Source: Aphis gossypii
Lineage: Eukaryota; Arthropoda; Insecta; Hemiptera; Aphididae
Reading direction: 5' to 3'
NCBI RefSeq assembly: GCF_020184175.1
Contig: NC_065533.1
Coordinates: forward strand, 51,436,351 to 51,500,350
DNA length: 64,000 bases
Shown: positions 39,759 through 53,743 of the stretch, piece by piece
How the letters are laid out: each line of letters begins with the position of its first letter
How positions within the stretch are numbered: position 1 is the stretch's first letter
Translations under genes and position numbers: made by a program
The notes under the pieces: model-generated
What the model saw: the letters and a program-made list of their open reading frames with translations, nothing else
Databases searched by the model: none
Told to the model about the DNA's origin: nothing

Positions 39759-42432
39759 TCGTGCGTATTATGCGTGTCTTAACAGCTTCAGCCAGCTGCA
39801 GTCGGTGTGTGTGAATTTATATTATAATAACATCTGCAGCCAGCTGCATCCGCCTAAAGTATTTTTTCATCAGTCTCTCCGAACCGAGATTAGTGAATCT
39901 GTTGTACAACTGGTTTGCCCAAAACGAGTATATTATTATTATACCTATCTAACAACACAATAGTTTAAAAGTATATACATCACAACGTTACAACCTTTTT
40001 ATTAATATATTTACAATTATTATTGCTTCCTTAAGGGTTTTTCAAAATGATCATTAAATCTCTGCGCAGTACCTACAAGTGAAGCGGTTTCTATAAACTA
40101 AATTAATATAGATTCAAATTTTTTAAAGTTATAAGAATTATAAAATTATAAATTGTGCCACTTGAAGTGTAACTAAAATATATTCTGAACAATTCACAGA
40201 TTAATTATGTTACTCTCGATTTTTTCGTAAAAAAAAAAATATATAACGTTTAAGTTAGGTGTGTGCTTGAAGAAATATAATAACTATCAAGAGGTATAAA
40301 TTGTAACAGTTAAATAATGTAACTAAATAAAATACAATCAAACGAAGTGTTTAGGTAGTTTTTTTTTAGTTTTTATAGAATAATGTACAAAATTGTTAAC
40401 ACAACATTGGGATAATATTATAAGCAGCGCTCGTTGTAGAAAGTAAAATATTCAAGAAATATGCGACACCATTTGTTTGGTATTTATTTATTACAGTCCA
40501 CTGTAGCATGTGTTTCACGTGAGTGGCGACTGGCGAGTATAATATACAAAGAAATGTATTATGTATACAAATATGTTTAACTGTATTAACAATGAAATGT
40601 TATGTGTGTATACATTATATTGTTATTATTCGATTAAATATCAAACTACTTATCTGAAGAAATTTTGGTTTAATCATAAATTAGTGGTGTACAAATAAAG
40701 TGCTCGGCATTGTTTATTGTGGATGTGCATAAAAATGAACGGTAGTAGAAATCCAATTACAACTTATAAACAACACTGAATTAAATGCATTCATATGATT
40801 CTTTTTTTCTTTTAAAATTAAATATCTGGCTTGACCAAAATGTATTTTACATTACTGACACAGTACATACCGCAACATACCCTAATAGCATATCATTATT
40901 AAAATTTCTAAACAACATTGAGTATATTAAATTTTATATTTTTAGTAGTTCAGACGATAGTCCGATATCGATCGTAATTGGTCTATAGGAGTGGAATTTA
41001 TAATACGTTATTCTTTTATTTTTGACAATTTTTTTAGATTTTTATTATTAATTATAAAGATTGTATAATATGAATAAAAATTCCAAAAATGTATAAATAT
41101 ATAATTTAAAAGTATGTGGATACTTAAAATGTTGATCTTAAATAATATTCATTAAATATTTATCTATTTAATTATTTGATTTGAAAAATAATTTAGTATG
41201 TTTTTGTATTGAAAGTAGATTTATTTAGCATATAATATAGGTACTTCTATAACAATATTTTGATTAAGTCATTCTTCAGTTTTTAATTATTAAGTAGTGA
41301 TTTCATTTATTTAAAAATTTATATTGTCATTATCACTTTTAAGCTTCTTGAGTATAATAAGTATTTAAATGAACTTTCTTTTTTTTCTTCCCTGTCAAAA
41401 ACATTTCTAATGTGAAAAAAATATTTAATAATTTAACTTAAATATAAAGGTGATTCAAAAAAAAAAGTCAGATTTGAAGGTTCTGCTATTTTTGTTGCTT
41501 TTTTTAGGAGCATTGTTATTCCAGTTCTTTTTGTAGTTATTAAGATTTAGTAGCAACTTTTTTCTCTCCAATGAAAACAAACAATAATCATTTTTGTGCG
41601 TCAAAAGTTCCCTTAACTACAATATATATTGTTAAGATATTACATCTTTCTTGTTTCCTTAATACTTTGAGAGCTACCAAAATGTGGTGGAATAATAGGA
41701 CGAACAAGTTTAAATACCACGATTCATTATATTTAATAACCTTAAAACATTTTTTTGAATATTAATCAAATTATGCGACCAAATCGCTGCAGATCGACCT
41801 TTTTGATTTTAGCAGACTGATCAATCGATTTTTCACTTTAAAACTACCACACACAAACCAACTCAATCATTCGTATGTACCTAATCGGATTACCATAATC
41901 CGACTGTCGAAGTGCACTAAAACGTAGGATATTCGATTGGTTCGGGGGCTTCTGCGTTAATTGCAAAAACGATTCGAACCTCACACCACCTTCTATGTAC
42001 ACGCGTATAATTTTTTTGTATAGCACTACGATATATTAACCGAAACGTGAGTCCGCGTGGGGTGGCGTGAAATCGCCTCTTTTCGCGATTACAACTATAG
42101 CTGCTATTGTAAGTATAATATATGTCATGTATTATTCATCATGGGCAGAGAGGGAGTCGTATAAAAAAAATCGTATAAATACAAATCCATAATCATTGGT
42201 ACCTATAATATATAAGTACCTGCCTATTCGGACAGGGTAATCGGATGACGCTGTTGCACCGTTGCACGTTGGTCGTGTATCTACAATAGAAAAAAGATTT
42301 CCGTAAGTATTCGAATGTGTGTGGATGTGTACTACGTTTATGAATGAGACCCTTTATATTGTATAAAAATATATTATGTATTAAAATGACGTATAACTGG
42401 TTCGCCTACCGCCCAAATGAGTATTATATAGG

Positions 42433-42605
42433 CAGTGCCGTAATTAGAGGTTGGCGACATGGGCGCTTGCTAAGTGTGCAGTAATACATGGGGCGCATTT
42501 GAATTGAATAAAAATTTGTAATTGGTGGGTACCTATGAAATAAAACAACAATAAGCGTCAAAATAAAATTCGCCAAGGGCGCTACGGAGGGTAGTTACGG
42601 CACTG
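42433..42605. mobile_element. 173 bp hAT-like MITE
   Basis: It begins CAGTGCCGTAATTA and ends with the inverse TAGTTACGGCACTG. An exact 8 bp TSD, TATATAGG, flanks it (42425-42432 and 42606-42613). The CAG...CTG ends and 8 bp TSD are typical of hAT elements. It has no coding capacity. Confidence 0.85.
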
Positions 42606-42624
42606 TATATAGGTATCTTTATGT

Positions 42625-43602
42625 GGGTAGAACACGATTCCGTACGGTGCTTATCAGCGTACAGAATCGTGCACATTTTAAGACACACGATTCCGTACGT
42701 TTTGTACTCAAGAGTTTAATGCAATGTTGCCAGATTTCCATATGGTATTAGTCTATTTGACTTAGGCCGGGGCTAAAACGTCGTTTTCCGCCGCGTTTCG
42801 TACGCTGCGTATTCCGCGCCGTTTTCCGTCGAATTGGAAGTTTATATCGGAGTAGCTATAATAGTTATACACGACGGACGTTATACGCCGCGTTGTAATC
42901 CACGGCGGAAAACGCCGTGTATAGCTCCGCCCTTAATTAGAGCATTTTACATACGTTTCGCTTATACTTAACTATAAGTAAGGGTCCAAACACACGATTA
43001 TATTTTGCCGGCTGGTCGCCCTGTTCCTCCAAGTACAGTATGCCGGAGCCGGCGTCCGGCGTACTGGGTGAACTTACTGATACCAGCGAAAAATGGCACT
43101 GTCAACTGTCAATTTACCACAATCTAACTCTACATATAAAAAATCGGACAGTAAATCCGGTAGTCTGTTTAGTAATATTTATATACTTGACGTACAACAG
43201 TGATATTATATACCTATCAGATACGTTTTTGTTGTATATCATAAGTATATAAGTATTTATCAAGTATTATATAATTATTATTTTACAATTTCACAATTTT
43301 ACAATTTTTTTATATTTTAAACGAATTGACTATAAATATTAAATAACGACGAATAAAATATTTGTTAAAAATTTGTAACAAATATCAAGGTATTAAATTA
43401 TAATTATTTTTTTACATTTTTAAAATTTTACAATTTTTTATACTTTAAACAAATTGGCGATATATATTAAATGGCATCATTGCACAGACAATCGTACGTA
43501 ATCGTGTTGTTTTTGGGGTGTTTTTGATAATCTATTGTTTGATCAAAATCGTACGGAATCGTGTTCCTAAAAAGGTAAAACGTACGGAATCGTGCTTTAC
43601 CG
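42625..43602. mobile_element. 978 bp non-autonomous TIR element, copy 2 (composite)
   Basis: It is nearly identical to 551-1522, with only scattered substitutions and an extra ~7 base tandem repeat (ctgtcaactgtcaa) near 43098. The flanks carry CTTTATGT on both sides (42617-42624 and 43603-43610), an 8 bp TSD that differs from that of copy 1. This shows independent insertion by transposition rather than segmental duplication. The open frame at 43040-43252 belongs to the element. Confidence 0.88.
42765..42932. mobile_element. PIF/Harbinger-like MITE nested in composite element copy 2
   Basis: Same 168 bp nested element as at 691-858, with the same TTA flanks (42762-42764 and 42933-42935). Confidence 0.6.
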
Positions 43603-44537
43603 CTTTATGTTTTGCGTTACGAATATTACACTCTCGTGCGTCTATTGCACGCTGCAGTACCTATGTATAAGCGCATTATTACAAAACGGTAAATACTTTT
43701 ACATCATAACATTAATAATATAACGCATTGCGTGTGCCATCCACCTCGAAAAGTCCGAATGCGAATTATTATTACTCGTTTATAATATAAGTATTATAAG
43801 TAAAAACTTGTTAACGGTAGCTGTGCAGATGTGATATATTATATGAATCTATACATATCATATACTCGTAATAATATAATTTAATATCATACCTATTTTT
43901 ATATTATATGTTATATCTGTGAATTACACTAAATGGTGTATGCGCGCGCGCGTGATGTGTATCGTCGGTTTAAGCGTCGCCGTCAACCGAGCACTGTGTT
44001 AGGACGAAGGGGGCGAAATTATTTGAAGGTATATACGTCATATTTTCTTATTTGACGTTTCCATTATAGGCGTTCAATTAATATGAGGCACTATAAGTGA
44101 CATTTTATCGAAATTGAGTTCTTATGACAAACATTATTATTAATTTAAACGTTCAAAACATGACAATGAATAAACACAATTATGATTTATACGACAATAA
44201 GAAATCACGTACCTTCGATTAAATTATGTTTTTACTCTCAATTTAAAATTTAAAAAGTAATTTTTTTTTCTTTTTACGAACACCCTCGCCCGAGTTTTTC
44301 ACGCATCTACCTACGCAATTGGACAGGTTTTAAAATAAGTATTATATTTTTTAGTGTTTATATTATCGCATTTTTAATAACATTTTGATTTTATACGGTT
44401 GCATATAATTTTTTTTCATACCGTTCAATAACTCAACTATTTTTAGCGCATTTTCCACGCGAATGATGTTGTCACATGATTTCACTAATTATATTTAGCG
44501 TCGGTAGATGTTATTGGAATCAATATAGTAATAATAA

Positions 44538-45470
44538 GGGAGTTTATACCAATTGCGCTCTAAACATTTTACATTACCTAAGAAAAACGTATTAGTTAGA
44601 TAGTGACCGATTTTTTTGCGAGTATTAATGCATAATACATTGCGAGATTTCTATTATTTTACTAACTTAGCACTACTTACCACTCATGAATCAAGGGGAG
44701 CACTTAATTCATGACCTATAAACCACGTGTTGACCCTAAAGCCAAGTCGGTGAACTTATAGACTTTATACAGTTAAGTAAAGTTAATGATAACTAAAATA
44801 AAATAATATTAATAATAATAAGAGAATATGTGGTTAAATCATTAAGACATAAAGTAATAAAATTTTGAGCTTATGATAATCATGATGTTATAGTATTTTG
44901 CATGTTTTAATAATAATAATAATTTTGTAAATAATAATTTGAGTATGGCATTACAATTTAGAATAATATAATTTGGTTAGTTTACAAAATAATATATTTG
45001 TTCACCGTGAGAAAAAGAAAATATAATCATAATTCATAAGTATAAAAGGATGAATACATTATAATAATTCATTTGGTCACCACAAGGTATAATAATAACA
45101 TGCTGATTTAAAAAAAATATATAATACAAATAAATTAATAGGTACACTAATCGGTCACAAGTTTGATCGTCAATTATTCAAAATTAAATCGTAATTATAA
45201 ATATAATAAAAAATAAAGATACACATAAATAATTTTTGGGAGTATTAATAGGTACATAATAATATTATAGTTCACATAATATAAAATTATAAAATAGGTA
45301 TATTAAAATCAGTCACTTTAGTCTGTCATCAATTGATCAATAAATATCAAGAAAATTTGAATACAAGAGCAATTGGTATATTGACCGTAAAATATAAATA
45401 GCGCAATTGGTACCCTGACCTTAAAATACAAATTTAGTTTTAGACGCAATTGGTCCATGCCTAGTAATAA
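44538..45470. repeat. Element or array with repeated ACCAATTGCGCT words
   Basis: ACCAATTGCGCT occurs at 44548-44559. Three inverse or near-inverse copies (GCAATTGGT with flanking similarity) lie at about 45368, 45401 and 45446. The arrangement resembles a diverged transposon with one terminal copy on the left and a short tandem set on the right. The limits are approximate. Confidence 0.35.
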
Positions 45471-48400
45471 CTCAAATGTCCAGGTCAATGAATATTCAAA
45501 AATATATAAATAGAATTCCATTATTTTTGCTAAGTATATATATATATATCAAGAATATACACATTATTTACAATATACATTTAGGACATAGGTACCTATT
45601 TCAAATTGAGTTCGCCATATTATAGTCGCTTAAAATATTATAAGAATACATGATATTTCATATTCAAATCTTTTTAAAGTAGGAACATTAGTTTTATTTA
45701 AGTAAAAATGTTATTTTTAAATAAAAATATTAATTTTCTGCGAACACTATATGATTTCAAACAATCATAATATTATACATAGTACATTTTTATTACCGAT
45801 TGGTAAACTGTACATTATGTTGTGTTTTTATATTCTACATCATTTTTACATTCATTTTTGTAGGTTTTCTTAGTGTTATAAATGCATTTTAACTTTGTAT
45901 CATTTTTAATAACGATTTATTAATGGACGAAAGAATATTGTTCCCTCCGGAAAATTTAATTAAAATGAATACTTACTTGGCTATTAACAACAAATAATGA
46001 AAATATTATTGTTATTTATTTTCACTTTTCACTGTGACATTTATTTATTTACATTTTATTTTATAATTTATAAAATATTTTTAAATTATAACAATATACT
46101 ACGTTTATTTAAAAAATATAATATTGACAAGGTATAGTGTAAAGGTAGTGAAGTAATAATTGCACTTATATATTTAAACGAAAAATATTTTTGTTAATTA
46201 TTTTACTGTGATTTAAAAAATGTTAATTTTTGGGACTTGAAACATTTTGTCATTACATAAATTATTTTTTTTTATATACAGAATGATATTTTCAAAATAT
46301 TTAGAATAATTTTGTCTATTATAAAACTTATAATATATAAACCGTTATTAAACGGTCACATTGAAATATGTCAAACGTTTAGAGATATATTGTGTAGGTA
46401 CCGATTTAAGCGTAGATAAAAATTATTTACATCGAAATAGGTACGTTTAATATAAATAATATGATATAGTTATAATAATAATTTCTGGACATGACCTTAT
46501 TTGTGCATTCAAACGTCGGGTTGATGTTGGGCGAGGGTCTGGATGAGATGAATGCCATCAAATGGTTTTTTTATGATTACCACGTATACACGTATACCTC
46601 TATAACCACCCCACTACCTCACTGTTGTGTATACTCGGGACATATTTATTGTTCCCAACTCGACTGCAGTTGTTTATTAATAATAATAATAATAGTAATA
46701 ATAATAGAATAATTAATATTTTTTGTCCGTTGGATAACTGACAATGAACATGTTCGAATATTTTTCACACAACCTTTTACACGTGCATTAAATCTGATAA
46801 GCATGTAAGCCTTACTAATACATATAATATGTAAAATAATATAAGATTTAATGATGATTGATAGTAATATTGTTTTGGGCAGTCGGATATTTTACAGCAT
46901 ATATCAGCTAGAGTTTACACAAAGTTTAGATATGCAAAGCGGTAATCTGCATAAGGTACAACGAATAATGCAGGCTTTGAAATTAAACTGCTTAAAAGAA
47001 AATTGTAATGAAGAAAAAAAAATAAAATATTATAAAACTGCTGTAAGATAGTCAATAGTTTTGATATAGGAATGTACAACACCAAAGATGATTACGAGCA
47101 AAAGACAAGAAAAATAAAATATTATTATAACAATTAATCATTGAATTTAAATGGCCTTGTTGGCCATTAAAAACTATTAAAAACGATTTATAAGAAAACC
47201 ATAAATGCCTTTTAACAGTAATGCAAAAACGATTTTTTTAGGCATAAAATTATATTATGGTTTAACTTTCAGTACTTTTAACGCCTTTCTATCATAATGA
47301 AACTAAAAATTATACAAAAATACAATACTAACATAGCAGGAATTTTAGGGGGCTCGCAAAAAGGGGGTAGTTCCCCTCCAGAAAATATATTGAGAAATCA
47401 AACTTATCATTTTGCCCCTCTCCTAAATTAAATATTATTTAAGCAATTTTTAATTTTTAGAAAAAAATATATGTTAAAATTTTCTTATTTAGATATATTT
47501 TTTTTTTTAGGAAAGTAAATCCATTATTTAGAAAATTATTTTTGTTTTGGCTCATATTATAAAGTTCTACACGAAATAAATGGGTAACAAAAGGCCGTCA
47601 TTTAATTGCGTTTCAAAATTTCGTCAACAGAATCAGAATAGTTAGTATATTATGCAAATTGTTCTCAAGTTCAGAATTCAACTTGTTAAAAGATATAGAC
47701 AATTCCATCCTAGTTTTACAATTAGTATAGAAAAATATGTTGTACAGTTGTACACACGTTAATAATAAATCTTATATACTGTATTGTTGTACATAGGTAT
47801 AATTTAAAATTGTTAATGTTAAATGTATTGAAAATGTAAGATGTATGCCATATGATTAAATGTATCATAGACATAAATACATACAACTCACCGACGTTCA
47901 TCGATATTGTGAATCAAATAGATTTAGGTACAATCTAATTACAAAACAGGTAGTCAACAATAATAATAAATATTAATTACCTGCCTTTAGTATGAAGTAG
48001 GTTTGTATTTTTTGTCATGCAAGCAATGCATGTGGTTACAGCTGTATACTTAATAAACAATCAAGTCCATTTATAAAAAATGTAGTTTTACTACTTACTA
48101 TTTCTTATTGAAAAAAGATACCTAAATTTTGAAAATCAAAATGTGTATATTTAATATTATAATACTTCATATATTAATATTGTTATACTTGCCATAATTA
48201 CACCTAACGTAATAAACATACTTATTATTATTTTTGTTTGTACCTGTTATTTTTGGGACAGAAATACGGATAAATATTACTTGCTTCCTATATTCCTTTC
48301 AGTTGAAATGTTACATAAAAAAAAAACAAAAAAATAAATAAATAATGTTATATATTTATATCAGTTATACTTTATTTAACTATTTTTTGAATAAACTGCT

Positions 48401-51400
48401 TTACTAAAAATAATTCAAAATAATGATATATCTATTGTCATAAATACATACATATTTTTTTTTAATTATGTATAATAAAGTTGTTTTGGCTTGACATCTG
48501 AAGTTATTGGCTATAGTATACGAAAGATAAAAACATTTTTTTTTTTTAATTATAAAAAGTACATGATATGAATTATTATTTTGTAACTATAGTATTCAAT
48601 CGACATATTTTATAAAAACTTTTTTTAATTCAATATTGGATACGTATTTTTTTCATTAAAAATATTATTATCTTATTATTAATATTATTATTTAAAACAA
48701 TTAGTTTTGTTAATGTCACGATTACATTAAAAATTATGTAATTAAGTTTTATATCTTAACTAATTAAATCAAAAAACATTTCTTCATTTATTCGATTAAC
48801 TGCGCTTCATAGTGACGTAAAATCTTTAAATCATTATGTCAGGTAGGTATATAATATATATATTTCTTTTAAATTCTCGAAACGAAAAAAACTTGTAAAA
48901 TAAAATGTGCCCACCTACACTAAATGTATTTATTTGGGATGCAACTAGTTTGTATCTAAATTTACATGTAGGTAGCACTTTGAAGTGTAATTATTCACAA
49001 CACCTATTTATTCTTCAAACGGTATCATCATAATGGAACTGTATTTGACAGTTTAATATCGTTTTGGTACACAATCTCAGACAAAAGGAACCCGTTGTAT
49101 ATGAAGAAGATATTATAATATCATTATATTTTAATTTCATTTGCAATAAAGTAAGCTGCCTTTATGCTGTTGTATACTTTATTACAAATATAAACATTTT
49201 AGTAATACCTATTATAGTAACGTCGAAATCAACGATAGTTTACACTTTTAGATATCCACCAAACACTATTGTATATTATTTGTATGTGTATGCGTTAATA
49301 TTTTATAGTAAATTGATATTTAATAACGACTAATAACTTTGATTAGCAAAAAGTACTGTTTTGACAATTATAAAAAATTTAATCAGACTGTAGATGCGAC
49401 GTGAAAAAATAAATAGCTTTCCTCATATAGCCATATTATATCATTAGGATTGGACGTAGGCACATAATAATAATATATTATCGACCACACATAATGGAAT
49501 ATAATAATATAATGTAACAACGTTATGCAGTTTCAATAATTATTATACTCAAACGATTTGCAGATGGGCGACCACGCAATTAGTTCTATTCGATAAAATT
49601 AAAATCTTTTCTACTATTAGTTCTATATTTTACACCCGGGTGTGTTATCTCTGTCTTCATAATGCATAAAATGCTAATTTTTTGTTCAGCAGAACCAGTT
49701 TTAAGCGTTTATCTAGAATTTCGAAGTAAAATGACCTATTAGCAAACGTGATTTCGTCGGTTTATTACACGGTGTTTTAATATTTTTAAGTGAATTATGA
49801 GCATTTTTAAATATTTATATTTTACATACCCATAACTCGCTTAAAAATTAAAATAGTGTGTAAAGAAACACAGATAATGCTCTTACTCATAAATTAGATA
49901 AAAGGTAATTTCACTGTAATAGATAAGCTAAACATACACAGTATTAATTTTACTGAATGAAAATTTGCTATTTTGTACGTTTGTAAAGCGGAAACAACAC
50001 ATACGAGCGTGGCATTCTTTTAAAAGTAAATCTTTAAGGCTGATATATATAAAAAAAAAAATACAGATAAATAAACAATATTAATACTACTACCTTTTAG
50101 GTATGTCTATGTTCAGTATTTATTGATTATATTATGATATCATTATTATTAATTTTTATAAATAATAATTTTAAGTATAACTTATAATATAAGTGTAAAA
50201 CTGATATATCAAAATAATAATAATAATAATAATACATTCTTATTTATTACAAATTCACAACATATAATTACATTAAACACGCGTATACAAGTTTGGTTAG
50301 AATAAGTATAATATAATATAGGTAGAAAGATTGTTGAATTTTATTTTATTTGTTTTAGTTTTTGCTAAGTCATCATTTAATTCAATGAAACTTGTAGAGT
50401 ATTGTGGAGTAGTATTATTGCATAGTTAGTATAATTTTTAATTTTTATATTTGTTTTCTATAAACAACATGATTTATAAAAAAAAACAATAAGCTTTAGT
50501 TTTAAATATAATATGATATATATTATGACAAAAAACTACTGTAACAAATAGTAGGCGTGTTGTGCATTACAACAGTTAAAAAATAAATGCACATTGTTAT
50601 GTAATTAATGTTTGTACTTTCAAGAGTTAAGCACTTTATCTCTAAGCATTCTTTATCGCTAGACTGATTATAGGTTATCTATATACTTACACGGATAATA
50701 AATGCTCATCTAATCGTTAGGTATTACTATAGTATTATTTTATAATTGTAGATTGTGTACCTATAAAAATTCGACAATTTATATTATTTAAGATAGTTTG
50801 AATAAAAACAAAAATTCAATTTTGAATTAAGACAAGGGGAAGTGTAGCATACTTTAAACATTAAAGGTTTAAAGTAAAGAAAAATATAATATTTTAACCA
50901 AGACAATCATGGTTGCCTCTCCAACACTTTTAAGGTTTTTCTTTCTTTCTATCATAACACCTTGTTAAATTGAGATGTAAACATCATTATAATAATTATT
51001 GTATCTACAACAATAATTACAGCTTTTGCACACGCATGAATATTATGTTGAAAAAGCATAACCTCTCGAGTTCATCTTAACTCTCGTCAGTTGTCAACCG
51101 TTCCAATTACATATATAAAAAAAAAAGTGGTTCAAAAACTAAATTAGACTGAAAAAATACCATGGTCCTACTCCCCACCTTGGTTCACGAAGTTATGGTA
51201 TTTATTTTTAACAGAAATATTATATAGTTGAATATATTTTTCAGACCACTGTTTTTTTTTTTTTTTTTTTTCCTAACGGTTGCCGAATGCCGAGATGAAC
51301 AGACAGGTTTAACGACTGTGCTTCACTTTTTATGCGTATGGGTTGTTGTTGGATAATTTCACACTCTGTATAAACCTACTCAGAAGTTATGTCACCGTAC

Positions 51401-52925
51401 GTTTTGTATAAAGTAAGCGGCCGCGGCTCTCCTCTTCACCCAGCCATATATGTGTGGACGGGTCGTTGACCGACATCATAATGTTTGTTATTATAGTGGT
51501 TTACACGTGCACCGTTGCTTACACGTGCCATTATTAATACACGCGGGCATTAGCTGCAGCTAAATATCTAACCGGTTATAATAATATGTATTATGTACCT
51601 ATACAAACTATTATTCCGAGTATTTCGATGTAAAAATATTATTAACTGTATACATTTAGGTTGAATGATGAAATTATGTTGAATCGAAAATGTAACTAAA
51701 AAAGGTAACTAGGTAAGCATAGCTCGGTTATCTTGATAAGATAAATGTTCAATGCGTACAGCATACATATATTACAGTATAATGTTATACCTATACATAA
51801 TAACTATATGGGAAAAACTGTTTAATTCTTTTGAAACAAATATATGAACAAATGCACAATAATCACAAGTTCCTGTTATAGCCTATAGGTATTAGGTTTA
51901 AATCCTGTGGTTTGGAGGCTTGAGTAGTCCTATTCTCTAAGGTTTTTGTTTAACAGCAGACTTATTCTTCTAATCAAAAAATAAATTCTGACTATTTTTG
52001 AAAAAAAATTCCTTCAAATTTGCATTATAACATTTTGTAATAATATTTATTTTTTAATGTTGATTGCATTTCTTGTAGTGTATATGCATGTATTATCAAT
52101 CAAATAATATACCAACTAACATTCATACTGATTATTGAGTCACTTTACGTGTCTATTTTATTTTAGAATAAACGAATTGATGCCCAGTATATACAATAAT
52201 TTACAATAACATTATAAAAATTTAGATTAGTTATATAATATCTGTAACAAGAACCAATATAATAACTAATAATAAAACTAATCAATAATATTATAATATC
52301 ACACGTGTAATATAAAATATCCACCTATTAATAATTGAAATAGAACGAATTTAAAAAATTTAAATTGGCCATAAAAAATGTAAAAATATAATATTCAATA
52401 CTCTACGAATTCTTTATTTTAATTAACTATTGAGTTGAGATTTCCATATTTTGGTAAAATCATGTACCACGTACTGGGACGTGATATTAAATCAACTTTT
52501 TTTTTATGTACCACTTATTTGGAAATAAGTAAATAAAATTACCTAAGTAGTTTTTCATTTAAATATTTATTGATTTATACAAACACATAATTATTATTTA
52601 TTAATATTACCTATATACCAAATTATATTTTTGTACAATTTTTAAATTTATTATGTTTATTATATTTATTCTGTCATTTTTGTTAAAATTATACTTAGTA
52701 CCTATCTTTTATGTATTTTCGTTAATAAATTTCAGTAATAATAATATAACCTTACACCGATGACACAGTGTACAATATATTATTTTAGGTTTGATTATTA
52801 AATAGTATAATATTAAAATATGTTATTTTCTCTCAGATTTTTTTTTAATCGGGACAAAGTGAAAGACCAACCGGGACACCGAAACATACCTTTAAATTGT
52901 TTGTGCATTTTATTAAAAAAAAAAA
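45471..52925. other. K2P intron interior, AT-rich non-coding
   Basis: No supported gene. A G-rich remnant at 47345-47400 (gggggctcgcaaaaaggggg) resembles a worn mobile-element end. A 20-base poly-T is at 51252-51271, followed to 51.56 kb by a moderately GC-rich zone with a NotI-type gcggccgc at about 51418. Open frames at 46491-47051 and 49064-49333 have no recognisable features. Confidence 0.4.
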
Positions 52926-53743
52926 CCGGTCAAGTGCGAGTTGGACTCGCGCACCGAGGGTTCCGTACAAACCTGTAGGTATATAAGTAAAAGTTCAACT
53001 AACACGACAATCGAGTCATAGTTATGGTATTTTATAATACCAAATATAATATTATTAATATAAATAATAATAATTATAAAATGTTTTAACAGATGAATAA
53101 GAATTTGAAAATATTATCAAATTTACTGAATTATTATTAATGTTTTTATACTTTAACCCGGCAACGACGGGTAATTCAGCGTGTTATATTTTATTGTAAC
53201 AAGCTGATTGAAAAATTTTGTCTCCTCTCAATACATAGAGGTAAGTTTCGGCCATTGCGGTAACTACAATTATATTTATCAACGCGTTCGTGAGATAAGA
53301 AGTAGTAACTTTGAAATTTTCAAAATTGTCAAAAATATTTTTCAAAAATATTTTATTTTTATATGATGAAACTAAAAATTTATGGTTTTCGACTTTCGTA
53401 ATTTTTCCTATATCTGTACTATAAGACGTGACTTGGTACGAAATTTCAAGGTTCTAAGTTCACGGGAAGTAGGTTTTGATTCCCGTGCGAGTTTCGAAAA
53501 TTTGCGGAAATTTGCGGCCTAAATGGCTGTATCTTTTGATTTCGTTGGCTTAGATGGTTGATTTTTCTACAGCTTCTAGGGACAGTAAACTTGAGTATCA
53601 TATAGAAATTTCAGTTTGATACTTCCAGGCGTTCCTGAGAAAAACGGTCTTGACAGACGGACGGAAAGACGGACGGACAACAAAGTGATCCTATAAGCCA
53701 TAAGGGTTCCGTTTTTTTCTTTTGAGGTACGGAACCCTAAAAA
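52926..53743. mobile_element. Interspersed repeat of a kind widespread in insects (CCGGTCAAGTGCGAG ... CGGAACCCTAAAA)
   Basis: The start 'accggtcaagtgcgagttgg-actcgcgcaccgagggttccgtac' and the end 'gtacggaaccct' are characteristic of a non-coding repeat I know from many lepidopteran and other insect genomes. GGGTTCCGTAC (52958-52968) is inverted at 53727-53737, and an AGGGTTCCG...CGGAACCCT hairpin closes the right end. The middle includes 'gacagacggacggaaagacgg', also typical. I cannot assign its class with confidence. Confidence 0.65.

Larger units (their letters stand above)
28900..42432. other. K2P intron interior, mostly AT-rich non-coding
   Basis: Apart from the relic at 30294-30589, I see no supported gene. 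Simple repeats include a (GT)n tract at 39735-39758, CACTGT repeats at 39351-39388 and a 21-base poly-A at 37150-37170. Zones of higher GC are at 37.2-37.85 kb, 38.29-38.45 kb (with 'ttatccgaacggc' twice, 34 bases apart) and 41.85-42.35 kb. The last ends near a donor-like TTTCC|gtaagt at about 42303 with no supported exon. Confidence 0.4.

Noticed and set aside
40498..40519. 22-base segment bounded by ttattacag and gtgagt, considered as a micro-exon
   Set aside because: Its length would shift the K2P frame and it contains a stop in one frame; likely chance.
41955..41985. GGTTCGAATCG-like string on the minus strand, suggestive of a tRNA T-arm
   Set aside because: No acceptor stem, anticodon arm or D-arm can be placed around it.
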